Positions 24,145 through 31,740 of a stretch of DNA of 39,617 nt are shown piece by piece. The notes beneath the pieces were generated by a model. That model saw only the letters and a program-made list of their open reading frames with translations. It searched no databases and was not told the origin of the DNA. How positions within the stretch are numbered: position 1 is the first letter of the stretch; each line of letters starts with the position of its first letter. The stretch is taken from NCBI GenBank assembly GCA_002396385.1, contig DGTD01000074.1, forward strand, positions 1-39,617, written 5' to 3'. Source of the DNA: Bacteroidales bacterium UBA4345. GTDB lineage: Bacteria; Bacteroidota; Bacteroidia; Bacteroidales; Paludibacteraceae. Made by a program: the position numbers and the translations under genes.

Positions 24145-24400
24145 GCAGCACCTCCAGCGATGCCGCTACCTCACCGCATCCTTGTAAGCACTCACCCGTC
24201 TGGAAGACGGTATCTCCCATAACCGGGTATGTAGGAATGGCCCCTGCCATTCCTACGTGCCCGGATGCTGGCACGAGCTGAGTGCGTCTGGAAGACGCTA
24301 CGTGCCAACCCTGCCAACCACCGCTGCAAGATAAAAAAAGTGAAGTTCTGCACCTTCAGTAGAGCCTCAATACCACCAGAAATCCGTAAAAATCGCTGTT
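24145..24400 (+). repeat. composite multi-hairpin repeat, copy R5
   Basis: Starts at AGCGCAGCACCTCCAGC, right at the broken superoxide dismutase. Hairpin B 24196-24210; hairpin C 24223-24264 (GTAGGAATGG/CCATTCCTAC with CCGGG outer arms); hairpin D 24284-24298 (GCGTCT-GGA-AGACGC, against GCGTTT-GGA-AAACGC in other copies: a paired change), enclosed by outer arms TGGCACG/CGTGCCA. From about 24335 a degraded second block A follows (CTGCACCTTCAG...), consistent with a once tandem unit. The rest up to 24597 is the leader of the next gene, with a small hairpin GAAGCGG/CCGCTTC near 24541-24561. Confidence 0.82.
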
Positions 24401-24597
24401 CTGCAACATAAACGCCAGACATAAACACCTCTGTAATCCACTATTTTGCAAATAGTTATAAATCCGTACCACCACAATCAAAAAAAACGTGGCACAGGCC
24501 GGCATAAATGTTTGGCACGCCTTTTGGATTTATACAGACAGAAGCGGCAACCAACCGCTTCGAAACCGAAAGTAGAACAAATAAAAAGATACAGCAT

Positions 24598-24981
24598 ATG
24601 AAAACAAATAGCATTGTAAAGGTTCTCGCAACCGCAGTTCTGTTAGCCATTGGCTCAGTAGCAAACTCACAAGTATTCGCCAGCTTCTCAGCAGCAGTAC
24701 CCGTACCAACCGTAAGCGCGCACGTATCGGTAGCCGCACCAGCACCAGTGGTTGTCCACCAGGTAGCAGCCCCTGCCCCAGTAGTGCACGTAGTAGAGCC
24801 AGCACCGGTAGAGGTGGTTGAAGTGGTAGAACCAGCACCCGTAGTAGTGCACCACGTAGCCCCTGTACGCCACGTCTACACCGCACCCGTACGCCACTAT
24901 GCGCCAGCGCGTGTATACCACCACGCACCTGTCCGCCACCACCATCATCACCATGGCCATCCGGTTCACTACCGCCGTTAA
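24598..24981 (+). CDS. secreted Val/Ala/Pro-repeat protein with His-rich tail
   Basis: A 127-aa protein. A Sec signal peptide (MKTNSIVKVLATAVLLAIGSVANS, cleavage likely before QVFA) is followed by a low-complexity region of short units of the VAAPAPVVVH / VVEPAPVEV kind (about 35-85). The C-terminus is rich in His, Arg and Tyr: APVRHVYTAPVRHYAPARVYHHAPVRH, then six His and GHPVHYRR. I chose ATG 24598 because it begins the signal peptide; upstream in-frame codons do not look coding. No known enzyme domain. The His run suggests binding of Zn, Cu or Ni in the periplasm (inference). A terminator follows, so a single-gene unit. The unbroken repeat phase and signal peptide argue for a real gene. 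Confidence 0.75.
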   Translation: MKTNSIVKVLATAVLLAIGSVANSQVFASFSAAVPVPTVSAHVSVAAPAPVVVHQVAAPAPVVHVVEPAPVEVVEVVEPAPVVVHHVAPVRHVYTAPVRHYAPARVYHHAPVRHHHHHHGHPVHYRR

Positions 24982-25030
24982 AGGCCAGAAACGTAGCAAC
25001 GAACTGACTACACGATAAACACTTTTGTTG

Positions 25031-25065
25031 AAGGTTGCAGCGCAAATAGCCTGCAACCTTTTTTT
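25031..25065 (+). terminator. Rho-independent terminator of the His-rich protein gene
   Basis: Perfect 10-bp stem AAGGTTGCAG/CTGCAACCTT, 10-base loop, followed by T residues. It separates host-like sequence from the prophage region. Confidence 0.9.
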
Positions 25066-25171
25066 GTGGAGTACCAACCCGCCAACGACAGACCTTACGC
25101 ATCTTATTGCTTTTTTAACGCAAAGAGTATTAATAATTTAGAATTTTATCTATATTTTAATCCGCTAGAAA

Positions 25172-25204
25172 TTTGCATTATGTAGATAATTTTCTATATC
25201 TTTG
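25172..25204 (+). promoter_or_regulatory. promoter of the phage head-gene cluster
   Basis: TTTG at 25172-25175, 21-bp spacer, TATCTTTG at 25197-25204: close to the Bacteroidota -33/-7 consensus. Transcription would begin near 25211, directly before the palindrome at 25216. It would drive the + strand head genes from 25252 onward. Confidence 0.65.
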
Positions 25205-25215
25205 CATCGTGAACA

Positions 25216-25234
25216 AGATAACGAGACGTTATCT
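25216..25234. promoter_or_regulatory. perfect 8-bp palindrome at the phage transcription start
   Basis: AGATAACG-AGA-CGTTATCT. Its position at the predicted start of transcription suggests either a repressor site or a 5'-end RNA hairpin of the head-gene mRNA. No other copy was noticed in the window. Confidence 0.5.
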
Positions 25235-25251
25235 CTGGAAAAATAAATGAT

Positions 25252-25725
25252 ATGGAAAATTTAGAAATAATGAATCTGGTGGTCGACCTGACCGCCTTGA
25301 CGCAACAGGTGCAGCGCATGACCAATTATGTGGATGCGGGATCCGCCAATCCGTCGGCACAAAACGTGCTCGACACAAATGCCGACTCGAAAATCTACGC
25401 CGACTTGCTAACGGCTGCAAAAAACCGTGTGCTGGCTATTGTGGGCCGGCATACCAAAGCAGTGGACCAGCCTAGCGGCTCAGACCAAGAGTGGGTGCTG
25501 ACGTTTAAAGTACCGGCTTGCAACAACACGCCGCTGTTAGCGCAACAGCTGCACGATGCCGTGGTGGAGGGCATGGCCACCTATATGGTGGCGCACTGGC
25601 TGATGCTGGTCAGCAGCAGTCAAGCAGGAATGGCCGTGCAACGGTGGACCGATGCCGACCACGAACTGCGGAACCTTTCGCTTTGGCGCAACCGACCTCC
25701 GCAAATCGCCCTCTCGGTCTTCTAA
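25252..25725 (+). CDS. phage head-cluster protein, 157 aa, unknown
   Basis: First gene after the phage promoter. Soluble, mixed helical, no signal peptide. It shares length, layout and a few spaced features with the next gene: an F...P stretch, then a Trp-containing helix (MVAHWLMLV here, WHTLTRWL there), then a C-terminal Leu/Arg-rich end. This suggests an old duplication. I do not recognise a family. By context in a head operon it may be a neck or tail-completion protein (inference). GC-rich third positions differ strongly from the host genes to the left. Confidence 0.7.
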   Translation: MENLEIMNLVVDLTALTQQVQRMTNYVDAGSANPSAQNVLDTNADSKIYADLLTAAKNRVLAIVGRHTKAVDQPSGSDQEWVLTFKVPACNNTPLLAQQLHDAVVEGMATYMVAHWLMLVSSSQAGMAVQRWTDADHELRNLSLWRNRPPQIALSVF

Positions 25726-25786
25726 CCGCCCCCGAACGGGGTTGCATTCCCATCTGTTTTTTTCTTCCCCCACAAATAGTTTCCAC

Positions 25787-26245
25787 ATGTATACAATATT
25801 GAACAACGAGGTGACGTTCAGTTACACCTTTGAGGTGCTGCAACAGCACTTGCAGGAAATCAGTGCCCAGTTGAGCCTGACACTGACACCGCCTTCCGGC
25901 GACCTTTCCGCCCCCGACGCCTATGCCCTGACTGCCGACGAAAACACAACGGTAGCCCTGCTTTTGCAGGAAAGTGCCGCTACGGCAGCCGACGAGTTCG
26001 ACAAGATGGGCCGCTACTGGGAAGACAACGGTTCGTTCTTCTTCTCAGCCCCTTGTCCCGACGGGTACGAGCGGTATGCGCGGCAGGCCGACAACCATTT
26101 GCAGGAGTGGCTGGTCTGGCACACGCTGACCCGCTGGCTGCGCATAAGGCACCTCGACAAACCCGCGTCGTGGACGCTCTTGCAGGCGACAGTCGCCTTC
26201 TCGGCCCTCCATAAATCGCTCTTCCAGTTGCGGGCGTTCCGCTAA
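25787..26245 (+). CDS. phage head-cluster protein, 152 aa, unknown
   Basis: I start at ATG 25787 (MYTILNNEVTF) because the upstream in-frame codons overlap the preceding gene and do not look coding. Predicted helical with aromatic-rich C-terminal half (WLVWHTLTRWLRIRHL). Possible distant paralogue of the preceding 157-aa protein. No recognised domain; likely virion or assembly protein by neighbourhood. Confidence 0.7.
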   Translation: MYTILNNEVTFSYTFEVLQQHLQEISAQLSLTLTPPSGDLSAPDAYALTADENTTVALLLQESAATAADEFDKMGRYWEDNGSFFFSAPCPDGYERYARQADNHLQEWLVWHTLTRWLRIRHLDKPASWTLLQATVAFSALHKSLFQLRAFR

Positions 26246-26276
26246 ACTTCGTCAACTCACTTAAATTGTTATAATT

Positions 26277-26438
26277 ATGAAATTCAAACTACTTAAACAG
26301 CGGGCCACCGACCGTTTGCTGCTGTTCGCCCTCGACCTCATCCTCGCCTTGACCCGCCTTTTGCTTAAACGGTCAGAAGACCGCTACCTTGGTGTGGCAG
26401 ACAACGACCGCACTACGCAACAAAACGCCAGTCTGTAA
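26277..26438 (+). CDS. 53-aa single-membrane-span phage protein
   Basis: Short frame with normal start and spacing (31 bp after the preceding stop). It encodes basic MKFKLLKQRATDR, a hydrophobic helix LLLFALDLILALTRLLL (about 14-30), then a charged tail. Size and topology resemble small phage membrane proteins such as holins or ejection helpers, but with one span and no motif the role is open. Codon use matches the phage neighbours. Confidence 0.5.
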   Translation: MKFKLLKQRATDRLLLFALDLILALTRLLLKRSEDRYLGVADNDRTTQQNASL

Positions 26439-26488
26439 CCTGCAAAAAATCTTGTTTATACCTCTACAAACCTTAATAACCGCTATAT

Positions 26489-26992
26489 ATGTTACTCCCT
26501 TTTTTGGCCGGAGTCCTCTCGCAGGGACTGGCCGCACGGCGATCTGCCCGCACCGCGCGCCAACAGCAACAGCTGTTGCAGCAGCAGGCGGCTGCCGCCG
26601 ACGCCCATTATTACCAGCAGTTGCACCACAGCGGCGCCGACGGACCGCAGGCCCAGGCCCAGCTGGCGCTGGTCCGCCAGTTGTCTGAAAAGCAGAACGG
26701 CAGCAATGCCAACACCGCCCTGGCGGGCAACCTGACCCGCGAGCAGCAGTTGGCTGGCAACCAGCAGACAGCCCGCAACGTGGCAACCGCGCTCAACCAG
26801 CTGACTGCGCAAACAACAGCCACGCAGCGGCAACTTTCGCAGGAGCACCTGCACAACCAGCAGTTGGCGCTGGGCGCACAACAACGCCTGAAACAGCAAC
26901 AGGCGGAAAACAGAAGCCGGCTGGGGCAGCACCTGGCCCGCAGTCTGGTGACCGCCCTGGCCTACCGGAACAGAGCCCCCACCGCACGCTAA
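26489..26992 (+). CDS. Gln/Ala-rich coiled-coil phage protein, probable internal virion (ejection) protein
   Basis: A 167-aa protein. A short hydrophobic N-terminus (LLPFLAGVLSQGLAA) leads into a long Gln-rich helix: runs of Q, ADAHYYQQL, then repeated N/Q/A/R helix with TREQQLAGNQQTARNVATALNQL. A small internal virion protein with a glycine-rich start, basic coiled coil and YY/NR spacing is common next to capsid genes in podovirus-like phages. That assignment is by pattern and context only. Low-complexity composition makes homology searches difficult. Confidence 0.6.
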   Translation: MLLPFLAGVLSQGLAARRSARTARQQQQLLQQQAAAADAHYYQQLHHSGADGPQAQAQLALVRQLSEKQNGSNANTALAGNLTREQQLAGNQQTARNVATALNQLTAQTTATQRQLSQEHLHNQQLALGAQQRLKQQQAENRSRLGQHLARSLVTALAYRNRAPTAR

Positions 26993-27065
26993 CAGACAAA
27001 GCCGGTGCCCTAGACAGTTTCCCCCTACCCCTAACCAGACACCGACTGCCAGTAGAAGAACAGCA

Positions 27066-28013
27066 ATGAACCGACCTCTTTATTATACCCAAACCATTAT
27101 GCCAGAAAAGAAGATGATTGACTGGGAGGCTTACAGGAAAGGCCTCCGTGAGTTGGAGAAGTCTGAATCCCAGCCAGACGTTGCGAACCACCAGCCCCGA
27201 CTGCCGCCGCCTGACAACCAGACGGACCCCGGCACGGAACTGTTGCGCCAACAGGCCCGGAACACCGGACAGACAGCCAGAAGCCTGGCTGCCGGAAACG
27301 TGGGACTGCACCTGGGCGATTTGTTGGGAGCGGGCGACGCTCCTGTGGCCGACTTCAACGAAAAAACGGTGCTTGAGGCCTTCGGCAAGCACGACCAACT
27401 GCTGCGCTTGTTGGGCGACAGGCTGACGCAGAACTACCGCCAACGGCTGACGTTACAGGACAAGGCCGACCGGCAGGCCGCAGAGACAACCGCCCGACGG
27501 CTGCTACAGAACGAGAGGGCCGCACAGCAACTGAGCCTGCAACAGCACCGGCAGCTGCTCGATGCCGCCACCTACAAAGTGCCCGAACCGCAACAAGACT
27601 CCAAAATGCGGAACGGCACACAACCGCGCGGCAGCACTGCCGCCAAAAGCACCGGCACGGCGCGCCACCGGGCAGGAGAACAGCCATTCCGCATTGCCGA
27701 CACCGACGGCCAGCACCTGATGGGCTACTGGAACCTGACACCCGACGAGGCCGCACAGATTCTGCAAACGGCCATCGACCTGGGCGACCAGGCCCAACTC
27801 GACTATGTGTCGCGACTGACGGGCGGCGGTGCCGCCAACCGGCAGACCACCACCGCACAGGTGATGGCACTGCGCCAAAAAGCCATGAGCGGGAACGCAT
27901 CGGCCCGTCAGCGGATGGTGCAGCTGCTCACCGCCATCATTCCCTCGCTAAGGGGCAAAAAGGTCATCGACGGCATTCTCGACGCCCGCTACGAACGCCG
28001 CCAACACCGCTAA
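27066..28013 (+). CDS. phage protein, 315 aa, putative virion/ejection component
   Basis: Helical, Gln/Ala/Arg-rich, soluble. The central part (about 120-165) is a coiled coil (LQDKADRQAAETTARRLLQNERAAQQLSLQQ); the C-terminal third is more globular (IADTDGQHLMGYWNLTPDEAAQILQTAIDLG, RQRMVQLLTAIIPSLRGKKVID). In-frame ATG 27099 (MPEKKMIDWEAYRKG) is an equally plausible start, since the first 11 residues look non-essential. It sits between the Gln-rich protein and the scaffold-like protein. No family recognised. Confidence 0.65.
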   Translation: MNRPLYYTQTIMPEKKMIDWEAYRKGLRELEKSESQPDVANHQPRLPPPDNQTDPGTELLRQQARNTGQTARSLAAGNVGLHLGDLLGAGDAPVADFNEKTVLEAFGKHDQLLRLLGDRLTQNYRQRLTLQDKADRQAAETTARRLLQNERAAQQLSLQQHRQLLDAATYKVPEPQQDSKMRNGTQPRGSTAAKSTGTARHRAGEQPFRIADTDGQHLMGYWNLTPDEAAQILQTAIDLGDQAQLDYVSRLTGGGAANRQTTTAQVMALRQKAMSGNASARQRMVQLLTAIIPSLRGKKVIDGILDARYERRQHR

Positions 28014-28043
28014 CATTCAGAATAAAAACAGTCTTAAAATTCA

Positions 28044-28877
28044 ATGCTTATGTCAACAAAACAAAAACAACCTGAACAACAAGCGCTGCCTACTGCCGGC
28101 CAACAGCCGGAAGAGCAAAAGGTAGAAGCGCCAAAATCAACCGGCTCCGCGCAGGGGGAAACGGCAGTGGTGGTCCTTTCACCCTTCCGCCAGCGCCTGG
28201 CCAAGTATTTCGAAGACCAGCATCCCGACCTTACGGCCGATGCCGAAGCCGACCGCCTCGCCTGCCAGTGGGCCGACGAACTGGAAGAACGGCTGGCCCG
28301 CTATGCCGACACCGAAGGGCGGGTCACAGGCCTGCTGGAAAGACAGCCCCATGTGGCCGAACTGCTGCAACAGCTGCTCGACGACGACGCGCTGCCGCTG
28401 CGGGTGGCCGTGCGGCGCACCCTGGGCGAGGAAGGACTGCAGCCACAACCCGGTGACGACGGATACGAGGCCTTCGCACAGCAGAAAGCCGAAGCCGAAA
28501 ACCGGCAGGCACAGCTAGAGGCAAACCTGAAACAGAGCCTCGAAGTGCTAAGGAAATACGCCGACGAACACAAACTGGACGAACACGACCAGCAGGCACT
28601 GGTGGAAGCTATCAACGCCGACTTCGACAACCTGCTCGAACGCCGCATTACCGACGAAATGCTGCAGGGCTACCTCAAAAGGCTCCGCTACGACCTCGAT
28701 GTGGACAACGCGCGGCACGAGGGCGAACTGAAGGGACGCAACGAGAACATATCGGCACGTATGGCGGCACAGAAAGCCGCCCAACTCGGCGACGGTCTGC
28801 CCCAACCTCAGGGAGGCGGATACGCACCCAAAATGTTGAAAGGGCAACAGCCCGTCATCGACTTCAGCAAATACTAA
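28044..28877 (+). CDS. probable capsid scaffolding protein
   Basis: A 277-aa acidic, highly charged protein with a disordered N-terminus (Gln/Glu/Pro-rich, ~1-45) and long predicted helices (LAKYFEDQHPDLTADAEADRLACQWADELEERL; AEAENRQAQLEANLKQSLEVLRKYADEHKLD). The basic C-terminal end is RMAAQKAAQ... to DFSKY. Position directly before the major capsid gene, size and composition are those of scaffolding proteins, which guide shell assembly and then leave the head. ATG 28050 (MSTKQKQ) may be the real start. Inference rests on composition and position, not on a named motif. Confidence 0.6.
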   Translation: MLMSTKQKQPEQQALPTAGQQPEEQKVEAPKSTGSAQGETAVVVLSPFRQRLAKYFEDQHPDLTADAEADRLACQWADELEERLARYADTEGRVTGLLERQPHVAELLQQLLDDDALPLRVAVRRTLGEEGLQPQPGDDGYEAFAQQKAEAENRQAQLEANLKQSLEVLRKYADEHKLDEHDQQALVEAINADFDNLLERRITDEMLQGYLKRLRYDLDVDNARHEGELKGRNENISARMAAQKAAQLGDGLPQPQGGGYAPKMLKGQQPVIDFSKY

Positions 28878-28891
28878 CCTAAAAAAACAGA

Positions 28892-30352
28892 ATGAATATG
28901 GAAAACAAAATGGAAAGAATTGTGAAAATTGCGGCCGTTGTGTTGTTGGCCGTTGTGTTGTTGGCCGTTGTGGCCTGCTGGCTGACCGGCCTTGACTGGA
29001 GTGATGTCCTGACCGCCTTGGCGGGTCAGGGAACCGCACTGGCAGTGGGGCTGCCCGTGGCTATAACCGACGTGGCGGCCGCCGAGGCGCAGGGACTGAA
29101 CATGCAGGACGTGAGCCAGGAAATAACCAAGATGAATCCCGACCGCTATCCGCTCGACACCATTATGCGCAACTATGCCAAAAAGGTGCGCCGTGCCGAA
29201 AGCCAGGAGTGCAAGTACTACCAGCAGAGCGCCAAGCCGATGCAGGACACCCTCGACCAAAGCGCGCACGGTTCGGGCAGCAGTGCGGCATCGCCCTGTT
29301 CGAGCTACGTGTGCGACGAGACCGGCATAGCGTCGATCTTCGTGCAGGTGAAAACCCCGAAGATATGGCGCACCAAAGACACCCTGCTGATGCGCTCGCT
29401 GGTACTGAACTGCGACGCTACCGGAAAACTGGTGATTGACGGATCGGACACCACCATTTACGACCAGATGTTCTATGTGGCCCAGAAGAGCGGCGCCGTG
29501 CTGGAGCTGGTGCCTGTTGGCGGCATGTATGGCGCCAATGAGATGGCGGCCAACTACGTGGTTCCCTCTTTCCCTGCGGCAACCGTCCTCTACCGCATGG
29601 GCTCGGCCATGGCCGAGAAGGATGCCAAGACCGAACCTTTCGCCATGCTGCCAGCCAGCAGCGTGAACTACTGCCAGAACTTTATGTGCCAGATTGAGAT
29701 GAGCACCTTCGAGAAGATGACCAAGAAGGAGGTGCCGGTCTCGTTCAGCGACCAGGAGGTGGACATGCTCTACAATATGCGTGGCGAGATTGAGAGCAGT
29801 TTCATCTGGGGCGAGAAGTTCGTCTACGACAACGGCGGCGACCGCACCTACTTCACCGAAGGCATTACCCGCCAGATAAAGAAAGTGCTGATGTATGGTA
29901 CGGGCAGTGGCGACACCTCGCTGACCGCCCAACAGTACACCGCCTGGATGAAAAGCCTCTTTACCGGTAACGACGGCAGTACAGACCGCGTGTTGCTGGC
30001 TGGTGCCGACCTGATTGCCGCTATTGAGCTGCTGCGCGAGAGCCAGAAACAGATTAGCGGCAACACCGTGCAAGAAACCTACCTCGGGGTGAAGTGCACC
30101 AGCATTGTGTCGGCTTTCGGAGTGCTGCACATTGTGCACGCGCCGCTCTTCGACGAGCAGGGCTGGAGCGCCAAAGGTCTGGCGTTCGACCCGGAACACA
30201 TCTATAAGGAAGAGTTCCAGCCGATGATTGCCCGCGACCTCGACTTCAAGAGCAGTGGCGAGAAGAACGCCGATGCCAAGATGCTGCAAGAGGTTTCTTG
30301 CCTCATCCTCCGCTATCCCGACTGCCACGCCATCATCGAACCCCGCCAGTAA
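28892..30352 (+). CDS. phage major capsid protein
   Basis: A 486-aa protein; from about residue 70 (MQDVSQEITKMNPDRYPLDTIMR) it follows the pattern of HK97-fold capsid proteins of the DUF5309/SU10-like kind: beta-rich middle, EVDMLYNMRGEIESSFIWGEK helix, GITRQIKKVL, a T.G..W...LF segment, LLAGADLIAAIELL, G-x-K-C-T-S-I-V...FG-x-L-x-I. Context (scaffold before, adaptor-like genes after) agrees. Odd: the first ~65 residues form a membrane-type segment with repeated AVVLL units, encoded by a 15-bp tandem repeat at 28931-28975, followed by a Gly/Ala/Val stretch. That is unexpected for a shell protein and may be a cleaved pro-peptide. ATG at 29102 (MQDVSQ) would give a standard-looking N-terminus. 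Family call moderately firm. Confidence 0.75.
   Translation: MNMENKMERIVKIAAVVLLAVVLLAVVACWLTGLDWSDVLTALAGQGTALAVGLPVAITDVAAAEAQGLNMQDVSQEITKMNPDRYPLDTIMRNYAKKVRRAESQECKYYQQSAKPMQDTLDQSAHGSGSSAASPCSSYVCDETGIASIFVQVKTPKIWRTKDTLLMRSLVLNCDATGKLVIDGSDTTIYDQMFYVAQKSGAVLELVPVGGMYGANEMAANYVVPSFPAATVLYRMGSAMAEKDAKTEPFAMLPASSVNYCQNFMCQIEMSTFEKMTKKEVPVSFSDQEVDMLYNMRGEIESSFIWGEKFVYDNGGDRTYFTEGITRQIKKVLMYGTGSGDTSLTAQQYTAWMKSLFTGNDGSTDRVLLAGADLIAAIELLRESQKQISGNTVQETYLGVKCTSIVSAFGVLHIVHAPLFDEQGWSAKGLAFDPEHIYKEEFQPMIARDLDFKSSGEKNADAKMLQEVSCLILRYPDCHAIIEPRQ
28931..28975 (+). repeat. 15-bp tandem repeat in the capsid gene
   Basis: Three in-frame units of about TTGGCCGTTGTGTTG, the first and last slightly changed at their ends. 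They encode AVVLL repeats in the N-terminal hydrophobic segment. Copy number could vary by slippage without breaking the frame. Confidence 0.8.
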
Positions 30353-30408
30353 CCATTGCGCCAACCTCTAAAGAGTAAAGCTATGTCGCAAATCCGTCCC
30401 CCTCCTTT

Positions 30409-30425
30409 CCGGTAGCTCGTACCGG
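30409..30425 (+). promoter_or_regulatory. small hairpin downstream of the capsid gene
   Basis: CCGGTA-GCTCG-TACCGG, 57 bp after the capsid stop, without a T-run. It may act as an mRNA stabiliser or weak attenuator lowering expression of the following adaptor genes relative to the capsid gene. Confidence 0.35.
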
Positions 30426-30471
30426 ACCTAGAATTCACCTATTTAGCAACCAAACAAAAAAGAGAACACCC

Positions 30472-30816
30472 ATGCTAGTAACCTATACCCTTACCCGGCT
30501 CTACACCCTGGTTATGCCTGTTGCTACAGCCAACGGCATCCACATTGTAGAATTCAAAGGCGTGCAGAACATGAAGATGCGCGGCCAGTTTACCACCAGC
30601 GACCCAGATTTGCAGGCCGCCCTCGAGGCGCAACCCGAATACCGGAGGGGCGTCTACCGCATCAGTGCGAAGGTAGGCGAAGCCGAGGCAGACGCCCAGC
30701 CACCAGCAGCCACCCAGCCAGAGGCCCCGTCGCGGCAACCGTCCCAAAACACAGGCAAAACCACCACTAGGAAATCAGAGCAGAAGGCACCGTCGCTGTT
30801 CACCCCAGCCCGATAA
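30472..30816 (+). CDS. small phage head protein, 114 aa
   Basis: The first ~65 residues are beta-rich and globular (GIHIVEFKGVQNMKMRGQFTTSDPDLQAALEAQPEYRRGVYR). The rest is a disordered Pro/Gln/Ala/Thr and Lys-rich tail. Small proteins with a G-x-F-x-T-x-D-x-x-x-Q-x-A-L-E pattern of this kind sit directly behind capsid genes in related phages; a head-decoration or structural role is likely but unproven. The first GTG/ATG choice is uncertain: translation may begin at MPVATANG (residue 15). Confidence 0.6.
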   Translation: MLVTYTLTRLYTLVMPVATANGIHIVEFKGVQNMKMRGQFTTSDPDLQAALEAQPEYRRGVYRISAKVGEAEADAQPPAATQPEAPSRQPSQNTGKTTTRKSEQKAPSLFTPAR

Positions 30817-30844
30817 GCCGTTAACCACCTTCCTTTGAACAGCC

Positions 30845-31429
30845 ATGATAGACTACATCAAAACCCTGATCAACGAGTTGACGCCCACCGACGGACTGCC
30901 CGTTCCCATCGACACCTTTGCCGACGACCGCCCGCTCGACGACATGATAGCCACCCTGTTGCCCGAAGCCACACACCGGGTGTTGCTACTCGCCCCCAAA
31001 CAGCAGCTGCCTGTGGCTACGCTGCCTACCACCTCGGCAACGCTTGGCCCCGACGGCAACGCCCTGCTCGAGAAACCAGCCGATCTGGTCCGCTTTGTAG
31101 GCCTGCGCTTGGGCAACTGGCAACGGCGGGTAGAGGAGGCCGACGCTCCCGACGCACCCCGCGCGCAAAGGCAGACCAGCCCCTTTCTGCGCGCCGGCTA
31201 TGCCAAACCGGTAGTGGTCGATGGTGGCCCCTGTTACTGGCTGTATCCGGCCACCGCCGCCGATTTGGCCGAAGGCGTGTTGGAATATGTGCCAGAGACC
31301 CATCCGGAACAGTTAAACCTAAAATTGAGGGAGGCAGTCGCCTGGCAGTGTGCAGCGATCTGCCTGCAAGTGCTTGGGCGACCGACCGCCGAACAGGCCG
31401 AACAGAAAGTATACCTACTGCTGAAATAA
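30845..31429 (+). CDS. putative head-tail adaptor protein, 194 aa
   Basis: Last gene of the + strand head cluster, 28 bp after the previous stop. Mostly helical with a beta insert (KPVVVDGGPCYWLYPA) and a C-terminal helix AVAWQCAAICLQVLGRPTAEQAEQK. Size, position after the capsid gene and the helical bundle with a central loop are those of head-completion/adaptor proteins. No specific motif fixes this. A terminator follows at 31440. Confidence 0.55.
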   Translation: MIDYIKTLINELTPTDGLPVPIDTFADDRPLDDMIATLLPEATHRVLLLAPKQQLPVATLPTTSATLGPDGNALLEKPADLVRFVGLRLGNWQRRVEEADAPDAPRAQRQTSPFLRAGYAKPVVVDGGPCYWLYPATAADLAEGVLEYVPETHPEQLNLKLREAVAWQCAAICLQVLGRPTAEQAEQKVYLLLK

Positions 31430-31439
31430 GCACGACAGC

Positions 31440-31480
31440 CAGTCCCGTTACCCCCCCCACGGTGTGGCGACGGGACTGTT
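31440..31480 (+). terminator. terminator of the phage head-gene cluster
   Basis: Perfect 9-bp stem CAGTCCCGT/ACGGGACTG (31440-31448, 31470-31478). The 21-base loop contains a long run of C, and a short T-rich stretch follows. It ends the + strand operon 11 bp after its last stop. Confidence 0.75.
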
Positions 31481-31520
31481 TCGTTACAATGTTCCCCAAA
31501 AAATTCCTTATCGCCCAACA

Positions 31521-31607
31521 GCCAAATAAGCAATAAAAAACCGCATTTTTACTCTAATTTCACCAATTCTTGCCAAATAAGCATGATAAAACATGCTTAT
31601 TTGGCAA
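31521..31607. repeat. perfect 16-bp inverted repeat with a third copy of the arm, at the phage module junction
   Basis: Arms 31570-31585 and 31592-31607 (TTGCCAAATAAGCATG and its exact complement) around a 6-base centre ATAAAA. The arm core GCCAAATAAGCA also occurs as a direct repeat at 31521-31532. There is no T-run on either side, so a plain terminator is doubtful; a recombinase or repressor site fits better. The interval 31430-31740 otherwise holds only the terminator at 31440 and unremarkable AT-rich sequence. Confidence 0.75.
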
Positions 31608-31740
31608 ATCGTACATTACTACCTAACATTCAATTAGTTAAAAGCGGAAAATAAAATATAGAAGAGGGGAAAGGCGGGAATAATCCACAAAAAAGCACCC
31701 TATGACAGTTTGTAATAATGCGTTCAATTTTCACCCCTAT

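Noticed and set aside
24192..24428. 78-codon - strand frame
   Set aside because: Entirely within composite repeat R5.
28874..30364. 496-codon frame antisense to the capsid gene
   Set aside because: A shadow caused by GC-rich codon bias; the + strand protein has capsid features and operon context.
30835..31536. 233-codon frame overlapping the adaptor-like gene in another frame
   Set aside because: Arg/Thr-rich nonsense-like peptide; the 194-aa frame has proper protein composition and operon spacing.
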